DNA from: Pseudomonas sp. RIT288 | GTDB lineage: Bacteria > Pseudomonadota > Gammaproteobacteria > Pseudomonadales > Pseudomonadaceae | Direction: 5' to 3' | NCBI RefSeq assembly: GCF_000631985.1 | Contig: NZ_JFYN01000041.1 | Coordinates: 124,001 to 188,000, forward strand | Length of the DNA stretch: 64,000 nt | Shown: piece by piece, positions 49,001 through 59,337 of the stretch | How the letters are laid out: every line of letters begins with the position of its first letter | Position numbering within the stretch: position 1 is the stretch's first letter | Program-made: the position numbers and the translations under genes | Notes under the pieces: generated by a model | Database searches by the model: none | Seen by the model: only the letters and a program-made list of their open reading frames with translations | Told to the model about the DNA's origin: nothing

Positions 49001-50290
49001 TCAGCCGCGGAACTCGCTGCGACCGTTGTACTTGGCTTTGCCATTCAACTGCTCTTCGATACGCAGCAGTTGGTTGTACTTGGATACGCGGTCGGAACGG
49101 CACAGCGAACCGGTCTTGATCTGACCAGCCGAAGTACCCACAGCCAGGTCGGCAATGGTCGAATCTTCGGTTTCGCCCGAACGGTGCGAGATCACTGCGG
49201 TGTAACCGGCAGCCTTGGCCATCTGGATGGCTTCCAGGGTTTCGGTCAGGGTGCCGATCTGGTTGAACTTGATCAGGATCGAGTTGGCGATCTTTTTATC
49301 GATGCCTTCTTTCAGGATCTTGGTGTTGGTCACGAACAGGTCGTCGCCGACCAGTTGGGTCTTCTCGCCGATCTTGTCGGTGAGGATCTTCCAGCCAGCC
49401 CAGTCGGACTCGTCCAGACCGTCTTCGATCGAGATGATCGGATAACGTTCGGTCAGACCTTTCAGATAATCGGCAAAACCTTCAGCGGTGAACACCTGGC
49501 CTTCGCCGGACAGGTTGTACTTGCCGTCTTCGTAGAATTCGCTGGCTGCGCAGTCCAGCGCCAGGGTCACGTCGGTGCCCAGCTTGTAACCGGCGTTGGC
49601 CACGGCTTCGGAGATCACTTTCAGCGCGTCTTCGTTGGAGGCCAGGTTCGGTGCGAAACCGCCTTCGTCGCCAACGGCGGTGCTCAGGCCACGGGCCTTC
49701 AGCACAGCTTTGAGGTGATGGAAAATCTCGGTGCCCATGCGCAGACCTTCCGAGAACGTCTTGGCGCCAACGGGCTGCACCATGAATTCCTGGATGTCGA
49801 CGTTGTTATCGGCGTGCTCGCCACCGTTGATGATGTTCATCATCGGCACCGGCATCGAGTAAACACCCGGGGTACCGTTCAGGTTGGCGATGTGTGCGTA
49901 AAGTGGCAGATCCTGGTCCTGTGCAGCCGCCTTGGCCGCAGCCAGGGACACGGCGAGGATGGCGTTGGCGCCCAGTTTTGCCTTGTTTTCAGTACCGTCG
50001 AGATTGATCATCGCGTGGTCGAGGGCTTTCTGGTCGCTTGGGTCAGTGCCCAGCAGCAGCTCGCGGATCGGACCGTTGATATTTTTTACTGCCTGGAGCA
50101 CACCCTTGCCCAGGTAACGGCTCTTGTCGCCATCACGCAGCTCGAGCGCTTCACGCGAGCCAGTGGATGCACCGGACGGCGCGCAAGCGCTGCCGATGAT
50201 GCCGTTGTCGAGAAGCACGTCCGCTTCCACGGTGGGATTGCCACGGGAGTCGAGAACTTCACGACCTTTGATGTCGACGATTTTTGCCAT
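49001..50290 (-). CDS. eno: Enolase
   Basis: The 429-residue glycolytic enzyme converts 2-phosphoglycerate to phosphoenolpyruvate and is also a degradosome partner. MAKIVDIKGREVLDSRGNPTVE begins at ATG 50290; an upstream open part to 50302 is not needed. The metal/substrate motifs SIEDGLDESDWAGW, LIKFNQIGTLTET and SHRSGETEDSTIADL are intact. Confidence 0.99.
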   Translation of the reverse strand: MAKIVDIKGREVLDSRGNPTVEADVLLDNGIIGSACAPSGASTGSREALELRDGDKSRYLGKGVLQAVKNINGPIRELLLGTDPSDQKALDHAMINLDGTENKAKLGANAILAVSLAAAKAAAQDQDLPLYAHIANLNGTPGVYSMPVPMMNIINGGEHADNNVDIQEFMVQPVGAKTFSEGLRMGTEIFHHLKAVLKARGLSTAVGDEGGFAPNLASNEDALKVISEAVANAGYKLGTDVTLALDCAASEFYEDGKYNLSGEGQVFTAEGFADYLKGLTERYPIISIEDGLDESDWAGWKILTDKIGEKTQLVGDDLFVTNTKILKEGIDKKIANSILIKFNQIGTLTETLEAIQMAKAAGYTAVISHRSGETEDSTIADLAVGTSAGQIKTGSLCRSDRVSKYNQLLRIEEQLNGKAKYNGRSEFRG

Positions 50291-50445
50291 TGTTGTAAAC
50301 ACTCCAAAGTTGACGAAAACGACGCAGCTAGAGGAAATCTTTTACCGTCGGCAAGTGGTGTGCAGCGGGCAGCTTGCAGACGACAACGCACATGCCCGAG
50401 GGCATGTGCGACAAATCGTGCGGTACTTTACCGGAGAAATGAGCT

Positions 50446-51291
50446 TTACGCGGTTTCTACCGTCGGAAAACTCTTCACCAGTTCGTCCAGGGCTTTGAGC
50501 TGGGCCAGGAATGGCTCCAGTTTGTCCAGGCGCAAGGCGCAGGGACCGTCGCATTTGGCGTTGTCCGGGTCCGGGTGCGCTTCGAGGAACAGACCGGCCA
50601 GCGACTGGCTCATGCCTGCCTTGGCCAGATCGGTGACCTGTGCACGGCGACCGCCGGCGGAGTCGGAACGACCGCCAGGCATTTGCAGCGAGTGGGTCAC
50701 GTCGAAGAATACCGGATACTCGAACTGCTTCATGATGCCGAAGCCGAGCATGTCGACCACGAGGTTGTTGTAGCCGAAGCTCGAACCACGCTCGCAGAGG
50801 ATCAATTGATCGTTACCCGCTTCCACGCACTTGTTCAGGATGTGTTTCATTTCCTGAGGCGCGAGGAACTGGGCTTTCTTGATGTTGATCACAGCGTTGG
50901 TCTTGGCCATCGCGACGACCAGATCGGTCTGGCGCGACAGGAAGGCCGGCAGCTGGATGATGTCGCAGACTTCAGCGACGACCGCGGCCTGGTCAGGCTC
51001 GTGGACGTCGGTGATGATCGGCACGCCGAAGGCTTGTTTGATGTCCTGGAAGATGCGCATGCCCTCTTCCAGGCCAGGACCGCGATACGAAGTCACAGAA
51101 GACCGGTTGGCCTTGTCGAAACTGGCCTTGAACACGTAAGGGATGCCGAGTTTCCCGGTGACCTTCACGTACTCCTCGCAAACCTGCATGGCCATGTCAC
51201 GGCTTTCCAGCACGTTCATGCCGCCGAACAGCACCATGGGTTTGTCGTTGGCAATCTCGATGTCGCCGACGCGGATGATCTTCTGTGCCAT
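50446..51291 (-). CDS. kdsA: 2-dehydro-3-deoxyphosphooctonate aldolase
   Basis: The 281-residue KDO-8-phosphate synthase condenses phosphoenolpyruvate with arabinose 5-phosphate, for the lipopolysaccharide inner core. Characteristic parts are FKASFDKANRSS, PIITDVHEP, and DVTHSLQMPGG. It lies 4 bp after pyrG and before eno, which makes its substrate phosphoenolpyruvate. Confidence 0.98.
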   Translation of the reverse strand: MAQKIIRVGDIEIANDKPMVLFGGMNVLESRDMAMQVCEEYVKVTGKLGIPYVFKASFDKANRSSVTSYRGPGLEEGMRIFQDIKQAFGVPIITDVHEPDQAAVVAEVCDIIQLPAFLSRQTDLVVAMAKTNAVINIKKAQFLAPQEMKHILNKCVEAGNDQLILCERGSSFGYNNLVVDMLGFGIMKQFEYPVFFDVTHSLQMPGGRSDSAGGRRAQVTDLAKAGMSQSLAGLFLEAHPDPDNAKCDGPCALRLDKLEPFLAQLKALDELVKSFPTVETA

Positions 51292-51295
51292 CGGG

Positions 51296-52927
51296 TTACG
51301 CCTTCTTCTGGTGTTGAGCCAACGCTGCTTTTACGAAACCGCTGAACAGCGGGTGACCGTCACGTGGCGTCGAGGTGAACTCCGGGTGGAACTGGCAAGC
51401 AACGAACCATGGATGATCCGGCGCTTCCACCACTTCAACCAGCGCGGCGTCAGCGGAGCGACCGGAGATTTTCAGGCCGGCTTCGATGATTTGTGGCAGC
51501 AGGTTGTTGTTCACTTCGTAGCGGTGACGGTGACGTTCAACGATCACGTCCTTGCCATAGCAATCGTGCACCTTGGAGCCGGCTTCGAGCAGGCATTCCT
51601 GAGCGCCGAGACGCATGGTGCCGCCCAGATCGGACGCTTCGGTACGTACTTCAACTGCGCCGGTGGCGTCTTCCCACTCGGTGATCAGACCCACGACCGG
51701 GTGGCCGCTGGCGCGATCGAACTCGGTGGAGTTGGCGTCTTTCCAGCCCAGCACGTTACGGGCGAACTCGATGACCGCCACTTGCATGCCCAGGCAGATG
51801 CCCAGGTAAGGAACCTTGTTTTCACGAGCGTACTGAACGGCCGTGATCTTACCCTCGACGCCGCGCAGACCGAAGCCGCCCGGTACGAGGATCGCGTCGA
51901 CACCTTCGAGCAGCGCAGTGCCCTGGTTCTCGATGTCTTCGGAGTCGATGTAACGCAGGTTGACCTTGGTACGGTTGGTGATGCCGGCGTGACTCATCGC
52001 TTCGATCAGCGACTTGTAGGCGTCCAGCAGTTCCATGTACTTGCCGACCATCGCGATGGTGACTTCGTGCTCTGGATTGAGCTTGGCATCAACGACCTTT
52101 TCCCACTCGGACAGGTCGGCGCCATTGCATTGCAGGCCGAAACGCTCGACGACGAAATCGTCCAGACCCTGAGCGTGCAGCACGGCCGGAATCTTGTAGA
52201 TGGTGTCGACGTCTTCCAGGGAGATCACCGCACGCTCTTCAACGTTGGTGAACAGCGCGATCTTGCGACGCGACGACACATCCACCGGATGGTCGGAGCG
52301 GCAGATCAGCACATCTGGCTGCAGACCGATCGAACGCAGCTCTTTGACCGAGTGCTGGGTTGGCTTGGTCTTGGTTTCGCCAGCGGTGGCGATATACGGA
52401 ACCAGGGTCAGGTGCATCAGCATCGCGCGCTTGGAACCGACTTCCACACGCAGTTGACGGATGGCTTCGAGGAACGGTTGCGATTCGATGTCGCCAACGG
52501 TACCGCCGATTTCCACCAGGGCCACGTCGGCATCGCCGGCACCCTTGATGATGCGACGCTTGATTTCGTCGGTGATGTGCGGAATCACCTGGATGGTTGC
52601 ACCCAGGTAGTCACCACGGCGCTCTTTGCGCAGCACGTGCTCGTAGACACGGCCGGTGGTGAAGTTGTTGTTCTGGGTCATGGTCGTGCGGATGAACCGC
52701 TCGTAGTGGCCCAGGTCCAGGTCGGTCTCGGCGCCGTCGTGGGTGACGAACACTTCACCGTGCTGGAACGGGCTCATGGTGCCCGGGTCGACGTTGATGT
52801 ACGGATCCAGCTTCAGCATGGTGACCTTAAGTCCCCGCGCCTCCAGGATGGCTGCCAATGAAGCCGAGGCAATGCCTTTCCCCAATGAAGAAACAACACC
52901 GCCCGTGACGAATATGTAGCGCGTCAT
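51296..52927 (-). CDS. pyrG: CTP synthase
   Basis: The 543-residue enzyme makes CTP from UTP with glutamine as amino donor. The synthetase domain starts ITGG-type FVTGGVVSSLGKGIASAS; the C-terminal glutamine amidotransferase has the nucleophile motif GICLGMQVAVIEFARN near residue 380 and the EFTSTPRDGHPLF end region. Precedes kdsA and eno in a conserved order. Confidence 0.99.
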   Translation of the reverse strand: MTRYIFVTGGVVSSLGKGIASASLAAILEARGLKVTMLKLDPYINVDPGTMSPFQHGEVFVTHDGAETDLDLGHYERFIRTTMTQNNNFTTGRVYEHVLRKERRGDYLGATIQVIPHITDEIKRRIIKGAGDADVALVEIGGTVGDIESQPFLEAIRQLRVEVGSKRAMLMHLTLVPYIATAGETKTKPTQHSVKELRSIGLQPDVLICRSDHPVDVSSRRKIALFTNVEERAVISLEDVDTIYKIPAVLHAQGLDDFVVERFGLQCNGADLSEWEKVVDAKLNPEHEVTIAMVGKYMELLDAYKSLIEAMSHAGITNRTKVNLRYIDSEDIENQGTALLEGVDAILVPGGFGLRGVEGKITAVQYARENKVPYLGICLGMQVAVIEFARNVLGWKDANSTEFDRASGHPVVGLITEWEDATGAVEVRTEASDLGGTMRLGAQECLLEAGSKVHDCYGKDVIVERHRHRYEVNNNLLPQIIEAGLKISGRSADAALVEVVEAPDHPWFVACQFHPEFTSTPRDGHPLFSGFVKAALAQHQKKA

Positions 52928-53201
52928 GAAAAACCCTAGAAGTCTGCGTTAAAGCGGTACGAGCCGCCGGGGAAAGCGAAGGAAGGCCGAAGCCCCCGAT
53001 CACCTGCATTAATCACAGTGCACCTTTCAAAAAAACCGCCGCGTTGGGACAGACCGGCAGATGAAACACCGGTACGTTGCTCGCTACACATTTTTTGGAA
53101 TCGCCCAGCAAAGACTGCTTGGTAATCGGCAACTCCTGCAATTCAGGCGAATCCACAGAAGTTGTATCAAGAAGGGAGCGTAGTCTACCGGAATGCCCCT
53201 T

Positions 53202-54530
53202 TCATCTCAAACCTTGATCTTCGTCTGTTGGCTGCCAATGTAATTTCCAGCCGTCCGCCCCCTGCCCGTCAAGGCCCGGCAGGTTCGCCACCGCGAGCAA
53301 TTCTGCGCCGCGAAACAGCAGCGGCAATCTGCCACGGACGAAGGCCGGCACCGCGCGCTCATTGAGCAGGCGCTTGAGATCGCGGTGGCCGCGCTCCGCC
53401 AGTTGCATCACCTCGCCGCCCTGCCGATAGCCAACCCGCAACGGTCCGACGGGAGCCTGCCCGCTGAACATGACACGCCCGTTATTCGCCAAGCGTAGCG
53501 GCGTCGACGGGTCAGGCCACTCGACGCTGACCGCTGGCGCGCGCAGCCAGTCGCTGCTCAACCACCATACCCGACCGGCGCTGCGATGCAGTTCACCATC
53601 GGCCAGACGCCAGATCGGCGAAGCATCGTTGCCAGCGCCGCAAAGATCGTCCCAACCCGACCAATGGTCAGTGTCGGGCAGCCGGGTCAGCGGTTCGAGC
53701 CAGTGGCTGAGTGCATTGCGCTGACGAGCGGCGGACACATTCGCCAGCGGCGCCAGTTCCAGCGACGGCAGGCCCAGCCATGAAAACTCGTGTGGTGTGG
53801 CGGCTTGCGCGAGATCAATCTGTGCCAGCTCATCGAGCAAGCCTTGCGCCTCACGCAGGTGCGCCGCGCTGCGGGCCATGCTCGCCTGCGCCTGCGGCCA
53901 GCGCTCGGACAATGCCGGCAGCACCTGATGGCGCAGGTAGTTGCGCGAATACTGTCGATTCTGGTTGGACGGATCTTCGATCCAGCGCAACTGATGCGCG
54001 TGGGCGTAAACCTCAAGCTCTGAGCGCGTGACGTCGAGCAATGGCCGCAGCAGCGTGCCACGCCCCAACGCCCGCTGCGCCGGCATCGCCGAAAGTCCAC
54101 GAACGCCGGCACCGCGCATCAAGCGAAACAGCAGGGTTTCGGCCTGATCATCACGGTGTTGCCCGGTCAGCAGCACCTCATCCGCCTCGGTCAGCGAGGT
54201 GAATGCGGCATAACGCGCCTCCCGCGCTGCCCGCTCCAGACTGGCGCCGGGTTGCACCGTCACCCGCATCACCTGCAACGGGACACCCAATGCGTCGCAG
54301 ACTGACTGACAATGCGCCGGCCACGCATCGGCCGCAGCCTGTAGACCGTGATGGATATGGATGGCGCTGAGCGCCGGCAGGGAATGGTCTTTGGCGAGAT
54401 GGGCAAGCAGATACAGCAGGACGGTGGAATCCAGACCACCGGAGAAGGCGATGCGCCACTGAGCGGCGTTGCGCCAAGGCTCAAGGCTCAACATAAGCCG
54501 CGACGGCAAATCACTCTTCGAAGGATTCAT
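53202..54530 (-). CDS. tilS: tRNA(Ile)-lysidine synthase TilS
   Basis: The 442-residue enzyme attaches lysine to C34 of the tRNA-Ile that reads AUA. The PP-loop ATPase motif SGGLDS lies at residues 30-35, followed by HIHHGLQAAADAW and GQHRDDQAETLLFRLMRG. The C-terminal tRNA-binding domain ends with FRGAELLAVANLPG. Located between accA and pyrG. Confidence 0.97.
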   Translation of the reverse strand: MNPSKSDLPSRLMLSLEPWRNAAQWRIAFSGGLDSTVLLYLLAHLAKDHSLPALSAIHIHHGLQAAADAWPAHCQSVCDALGVPLQVMRVTVQPGASLERAAREARYAAFTSLTEADEVLLTGQHRDDQAETLLFRLMRGAGVRGLSAMPAQRALGRGTLLRPLLDVTRSELEVYAHAHQLRWIEDPSNQNRQYSRNYLRHQVLPALSERWPQAQASMARSAAHLREAQGLLDELAQIDLAQAATPHEFSWLGLPSLELAPLANVSAARQRNALSHWLEPLTRLPDTDHWSGWDDLCGAGNDASPIWRLADGELHRSAGRVWWLSSDWLRAPAVSVEWPDPSTPLRLANNGRVMFSGQAPVGPLRVGYRQGGEVMQLAERGHRDLKRLLNERAVPAFVRGRLPLLFRGAELLAVANLPGLDGQGADGWKLHWQPTDEDQGLR

Positions 54531-54554
54531 AGAGAGGGTCGCTTCTTAAAACCT

Positions 54555-54633
54555 TGTAGGAGCTGCCGCAGGCTGCGATCTTTTGACTTTACTTTTCAAG
54601 ATCAAAAGATCGCAGCCTGCAGCAGCTCCTACA
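54555..54633. repeat. REPIN between accA and tilS
   Basis: Inverted copies of TGTAGGAGCTGCCGCAGGCT enclose about 20 bp; the same REP type as 14072-14148. Confidence 0.9.
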
Positions 54634-54652
54634 GGGATACTGCGCAGTCGAC

Positions 54653-55600
54653 TTAGAGACCGTAGCTCATCAGACGATCGTAACGGCGCTTGAGCAGCGC
54701 TTCGTTGTCGAACTTCTTCAGCATCGCCAGTTGCGAGCTCAGTTCGGCACGGATCGACGCAGCGGCAGCCACCGGATCACGGTGGGCGCCACCCAGAGGC
54801 TCGCCGATCACCTTGTCAACGATACCCAGACCTTTCAGGCGCTCGGCGGTGATGCCCATGGCTTCAGCGGCATCCGGTGCCTTTTCGGCAGTTTTCCACA
54901 GAATCGAAGCGCAACCTTCCGGCGAGATCACCGCGTAGGTCGAATATTGCAGCATGTTCAGCTGATCGCAGACGCCGATCGCCAGTGCACCGCCGGAACC
55001 ACCTTCACCGATAACGGTGGCGATGATCGGGGTCTTCAGACGCGACATCACGCGCAGGTTCCAGGCGATAGCCTCGCTCTGGTTGCGCTCTTCAGCGTCG
55101 ATACCAGGATAGGCGCCCGGGGTGTCGATGAAGGTCAGGATCGGCATCTTGAAACGCTCGGCCATCTCCATCAGACGGCAAGCCTTGCGGTAGCCTTCCG
55201 GACGCGGCATGCCGAAGTTGCGGCGTACCTTCTCACGCACTTCACGGCCTTTCTGGTGACCGATGATCATCACCGGCTGGTCTTCCAGACGTGCCACGCC
55301 GCCAACAATCGCTGCGTCGTCGGAGAAATGACGGTCACCGTGCAGTTCGTCGAACTCGGTGAAGATATGCTCGATGTAGTCGAGGGTGTACGGGCGTTTC
55401 GGGTGACGCGCCAGGCGTGCGATCTGCCAGCTGGTCAGCTTGCCGAAGATGTCTTCGGTCAGCGTGCGGCTCTTGTCCTGCAGGCGGGAGATCTCATCGC
55501 CGATATTCAGCGAATTGTCATTACCGACCAAGCGCAACTCTTCGATCTTGGCTTGCAGGTCGGCGATCGGCTGTTCGAAATCTAGAAAATTCGGGTTCAT
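54653..55600 (-). CDS. accA: Acetyl-CoA carboxylase carboxyltransferase subunit alpha
   Basis: The 315-residue subunit pairs with AccD (elsewhere) to transfer carboxyl from biotin to acetyl-CoA, the first step of fatty acid synthesis. LDFEQPIADLQAKIEEL starts it; IIGHQKGREVREKVRRNFGMPRPEG and GEGGSGGALAIGVCD are typical. Start ATG 55600; an upstream extension of nine residues is unlikely. Confidence 0.98.
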   Translation of the reverse strand: MNPNFLDFEQPIADLQAKIEELRLVGNDNSLNIGDEISRLQDKSRTLTEDIFGKLTSWQIARLARHPKRPYTLDYIEHIFTEFDELHGDRHFSDDAAIVGGVARLEDQPVMIIGHQKGREVREKVRRNFGMPRPEGYRKACRLMEMAERFKMPILTFIDTPGAYPGIDAEERNQSEAIAWNLRVMSRLKTPIIATVIGEGGSGGALAIGVCDQLNMLQYSTYAVISPEGCASILWKTAEKAPDAAEAMGITAERLKGLGIVDKVIGEPLGGAHRDPVAAAASIRAELSSQLAMLKKFDNEALLKRRYDRLMSYGL

Positions 55601-55739
55601 AGGCGTCCGTCTTGGGTCGTGTCCCAAATGAGCTTGGGCCGGCCGGTTGTCTATTCGCGCCCTACCTTAAGGGAGAGGCGCGCTGAGGTCGAGATTAAAA
55701 ATTCAGGTTGTGGGCAAGCGCAATGATGGCACTTGCCGG

Positions 55740-58700
55740 TCAACGGTATTGGAGGAAGACGTTGTCTCGTCCGAACTGGTCACGCAGGGCTTGAATCAAC
55801 GCATCCGCCGGGTCGATTCGCCAGGTCTCGCCGAACTGCAGCAAGGTCTTCGCATCGGGACTGGTGTACTCCATGGTGATCGGGCACGCCCCGCGGTGAC
55901 GCTTGAGCAGCTCACCCAACCAGCGTAGCTGATCGCCTTTCAAGTCCTGAGTGTGCAGCTTCAGGCGCAGGCTCTCGGCCAGATTGGTCCGTGCATCTTC
56001 CATGCTCATCACACGCTTGACCCGCAGGCGCAGGCCGCCGGAGAAGTCGTCGTTGCTGACTTCGCCTTCGACCACCACCATTGCGTCGGTCTGCAACAGC
56101 GACTGCGCGGAGTGGAACGCATCGGCAAACAGCGAGGCTTCGATCCGTCCCGAGCGGTCGTCGAGGGTGATGAAGCCCATCTTGTCGCCCTTCTTGTTCT
56201 TCATCACCCGCAGGGCAATGATCATCCCGGCCACGGTTTGCGTGTCGCGGGCCGGTTTCAGGTCGATGATGCGCTGCCGGGCGAAACGGCGAATCTCGCC
56301 TTCGTACTCGTCGATCGGGTGACCGGTCAGGTACAGGCCCAAGGTGTCTTTCTCCCCCTTGAGACGCTCCTTGAGGGTCAGCTCCTTGGCCTTGCGATGT
56401 GTCGCGTAAACGTCGGCATCTTCCTCGACGAACAGCCCGCCAAACAAATCAGCATGACCACTGTCGTGGGTACGGGCGGTCTGTTCGGCAGCCTTGATCG
56501 CCTCCTCCATCGCCGCCAGCAGCACCGCGCGGTTGCGGTCGATGTTGGCCTGATAAGCCTTTTGCTCATCGTGGAAGTAGGGGCCGAGGCGGTCCAGCGC
56601 GCCGCTGCGGATCAGACCGTCCAGCGTCCGCTTGTTGATGCGCTTGAGGTCGACCCGGGCGCAGAAGTCGAACAGATCCTTGAACGGGCCGTCCTGACGC
56701 GCTTCGGTGATCGCTTCCACCGGGCCTTCGCCGACACCTTTGATCGCGCCGAGGCCATAGACGATGCGGCCGTCGTCGTTCACCGTGAACTTGAACTCCG
56801 AAGTGTTCACGTCCGGCGCGTCGAGGCGCAGCTTCATCGTGCGCACTTCCTCGATCAAGGTCACGACCTTGTCGGTGTTGTGCATATCCGCCGAGAGTAC
56901 CGCAGCCATGAACGGCGCCGGGTAATGCGCCTTCAGCCAGGCGGTCTGGTACGACACCAGGCCGTAGGCGGCGGAGTGGGATTTGTTGAAGCCGTAACCG
57001 GCGAATTTTTCCACCAGGTCAAAGATGTTACCGGCGAGGTCGGCGTCAATATTGTTGGTCGCGCAACCTTCAATGAAACCGCCGCGCTGCTTGGCCATTT
57101 CCTCGGGTTTTTTCTTGCCCATGGCTCGCCGCAGCATGTCCGCACCACCAAGGGTGTAACCGGCCATGACCTGGGCGATCTGCATCACCTGTTCCTGATA
57201 CAGGATGATGCCGTACGTCGGCGCCAGTACCGGCTTGAGACCTTCGTACTGATAGTCCGAGTGCGGGTACGCCAGTTCGGCGCGACCGTGCTTACGGTTG
57301 ATGAAGTCGTCCACCATGCCGGACTGCAGCGGGCCCGGACGGAACAGCGCCACCAGTGCGATCAAGTCTTCCAGGCAGTCGGGCTTGAGCTTTTTGATCA
57401 GCTCTTTCATGCCGCGCGATTCAAGCTGGAACACCGCCGTGGTTTCGGCTTTCTGCAACAGGTTGTAAGTCGGTTTGTCGTCGAGCGGGATAAACGCGAT
57501 GTCCAGCGGCTCTTCGCCGACCTTGGCGCGGTCACGGTTGATGGTTTTCAGCGCCCAGTCGATGATCGTCAGGGTCCGCAGGCCGAGGAAGTCGAACTTC
57601 ACCAGACCGGCGGCCTCCACGTCGTCCTTGTCGAACTGGGTTACCAGACCGTCACCGGCCTCGTCGCAGTAGATCGGCGAGAAATCGGTCAGCTTGGTCG
57701 GCGCGATGACCACACCACCAGCATGCTTGCCGACGTTACGCACCACGCCCTCGAGCTTGCGCGCCATCTCCCAGATTTCCGCCGCTTCCTCATCAACCTT
57801 GATGAAGTCACGCAGGATCTCTTCCTGCTCGTAGGCTTTTTCCAGGGTCATGCCGACTTCGAACGGAATCATCTTCGACAGACGATCCGCCAGACCGTAG
57901 GACTTGCCCTGCACCCGCGCCACGTCGCGCACCACTGCCTTGGCGGCCATGGAACCGAAAGTGATGATCTGGCTTACCGCGTTGCGGCCGTATTTCTCGG
58001 CCACGTAGTCGATCACCCGGTCACGACCGTCCATGCAGAAGTCGACGTCGAAGTCGGGCATCGATACCCGTTCCGGGTTAAGGAAACGTTCGAACAGCAG
58101 GTCGTATTCCAGCGGATCAAGGTCAGTGATCTTCTGCACGTAAGCCACCAGCGAGCCGGCACCCGATCCACGGCCAGGGCCTACCGGCACGCCGTTGTTC
58201 TTGGCCCACTGGATAAAGTCCATCACGATCAGGAAGTAACCGGGGAAACCCATCTGGATGATGATATCCAGCTCGAAATTCAAGCGGTCGACGTAAACCT
58301 GACGCTTGGCCTCATAGTCTTCGGTGGTGTCCTTGGGCAGCAGCACCGCGAGGCGTTCTTCGAGACCATCGAAGGATACCTTGCGGAAATATTCGTCGAT
58401 GGTCATGCCATCGGGAATCGGGAAGTTGGGCAAGAAGTGCGTGCCCAGCTTCACTTCAATGTTGCAGCGTTTGGCAATCTCGACAGTGTTTTCGATGGCA
58501 TCGGGAATGTCGCTGAACAGCTCGGCCATTTCCTCGGCGCTTTTGAGGTATTGCTGGTCGCTGTAATTCTTCGAACGCCGCGGATCGTCAAGGGCGCGGC
58601 CCTCACCAATGCACACGCGGGTTTCGTGGGCGGCGAAGTCTTCCTGCTTGATGAAGCGCACATCGTTGGTCGCCACCAGCGGCGCGCCGAGCTTGTCGGC

Positions 58701-59261
58701 CAGGGCCACGGCACCGTGCAGTTGCTCTTCGTCATTAGGGCGATTGGTACGCTGGATTTCCAGATAGAAACGATCCGGGAACACCGCCATCCATTCGCGC
58801 GCCAAGGTCTCGGCTTCGTCCGGGTTGCCACTGATCATGGCCATGCCGATCTCGCCTTCTTTGGCGGCGGACAGCATGATCAGGCCTTCGTTGGCCTCGG
58901 CGACCCATTCGCGCTCGATGATGATCATGCCGTTGCGCTGGCCGTCGATGAAGCCGCGCGAGATCAACTCGGTGAGATTGCGATAACCCTTGGCGTTCAT
59001 CACCAACAGGCTGATCCGGCTCAATGGCCCGTCCGGATCCTTGTTCGACAGCCACAGGTCGGCGCCGCAGATCGGTTTGATGCCGGCGCCCATGGCGTTT
59101 TTATAGAATTTGACCAGGGAACACATGTTGTTCTGATCGGTGACCGCCACGGCCGGCATGTTCATGCCGGTCAGCGCCTTGACCAGTGGCTTGATCCGCA
59201 CCAGCCCGTCGACCAGGGAGTATTCAGTGTGCAGGCGTAGATGAACGAATGAAGCCGGCAT
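55740..59261 (-). CDS. dnaE: DNA polymerase III subunit alpha
   Basis: The 1173-residue replicative polymerase. The N-terminal PHP domain begins FVHLRLHTEYSLVDG; catalytic aspartates lie in MPDFDVDFCMDGRDR around residue 400 and further downstream; a helix-hairpin-helix region and OB fold (TVAGMIIALRVMKNKKGDKMGFITLDD, near residues 1000-1027) follow. Length and order are normal. Lies upstream of accA. Confidence 0.99.
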   Translation of the reverse strand: MPASFVHLRLHTEYSLVDGLVRIKPLVKALTGMNMPAVAVTDQNNMCSLVKFYKNAMGAGIKPICGADLWLSNKDPDGPLSRISLLVMNAKGYRNLTELISRGFIDGQRNGMIIIEREWVAEANEGLIMLSAAKEGEIGMAMISGNPDEAETLAREWMAVFPDRFYLEIQRTNRPNDEEQLHGAVALADKLGAPLVATNDVRFIKQEDFAAHETRVCIGEGRALDDPRRSKNYSDQQYLKSAEEMAELFSDIPDAIENTVEIAKRCNIEVKLGTHFLPNFPIPDGMTIDEYFRKVSFDGLEERLAVLLPKDTTEDYEAKRQVYVDRLNFELDIIIQMGFPGYFLIVMDFIQWAKNNGVPVGPGRGSGAGSLVAYVQKITDLDPLEYDLLFERFLNPERVSMPDFDVDFCMDGRDRVIDYVAEKYGRNAVSQIITFGSMAAKAVVRDVARVQGKSYGLADRLSKMIPFEVGMTLEKAYEQEEILRDFIKVDEEAAEIWEMARKLEGVVRNVGKHAGGVVIAPTKLTDFSPIYCDEAGDGLVTQFDKDDVEAAGLVKFDFLGLRTLTIIDWALKTINRDRAKVGEEPLDIAFIPLDDKPTYNLLQKAETTAVFQLESRGMKELIKKLKPDCLEDLIALVALFRPGPLQSGMVDDFINRKHGRAELAYPHSDYQYEGLKPVLAPTYGIILYQEQVMQIAQVMAGYTLGGADMLRRAMGKKKPEEMAKQRGGFIEGCATNNIDADLAGNIFDLVEKFAGYGFNKSHSAAYGLVSYQTAWLKAHYPAPFMAAVLSADMHNTDKVVTLIEEVRTMKLRLDAPDVNTSEFKFTVNDDGRIVYGLGAIKGVGEGPVEAITEARQDGPFKDLFDFCARVDLKRINKRTLDGLIRSGALDRLGPYFHDEQKAYQANIDRNRAVLLAAMEEAIKAAEQTARTHDSGHADLFGGLFVEEDADVYATHRKAKELTLKERLKGEKDTLGLYLTGHPIDEYEGEIRRFARQRIIDLKPARDTQTVAGMIIALRVMKNKKGDKMGFITLDDRSGRIEASLFADAFHSAQSLLQTDAMVVVEGEVSNDDFSGGLRLRVKRVMSMEDARTNLAESLRLKLHTQDLKGDQLRWLGELLKRHRGACPITMEYTSPDAKTLLQFGETWRIDPADALIQALRDQFGRDNVFLQYR

Positions 59262-59292
59262 AGTGATCCTGTCCAGTTACATAGAGACAACA

Positions 59293-59314
59293 AGGCCCGG
59301 ATTGTACCGGGCCT
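59293..59314 (-). terminator. Hairpin between rnhB and dnaE
   Basis: AGGCCCGG, loop, CCGGGCCT, followed on the minus strand by TTGTTGT. The T-run is weak, so it may be only a partial terminator for the lpx-rnhB operon. Confidence 0.5.
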
Positions 59315-59337
59315 CGAACAAAACATCAGCCTTGCGC

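Noticed and set aside
50388..50410. Hairpin between eno and kdsA as terminator
   Set aside because: The stem is good but there is no T-run in either direction; left unassigned.
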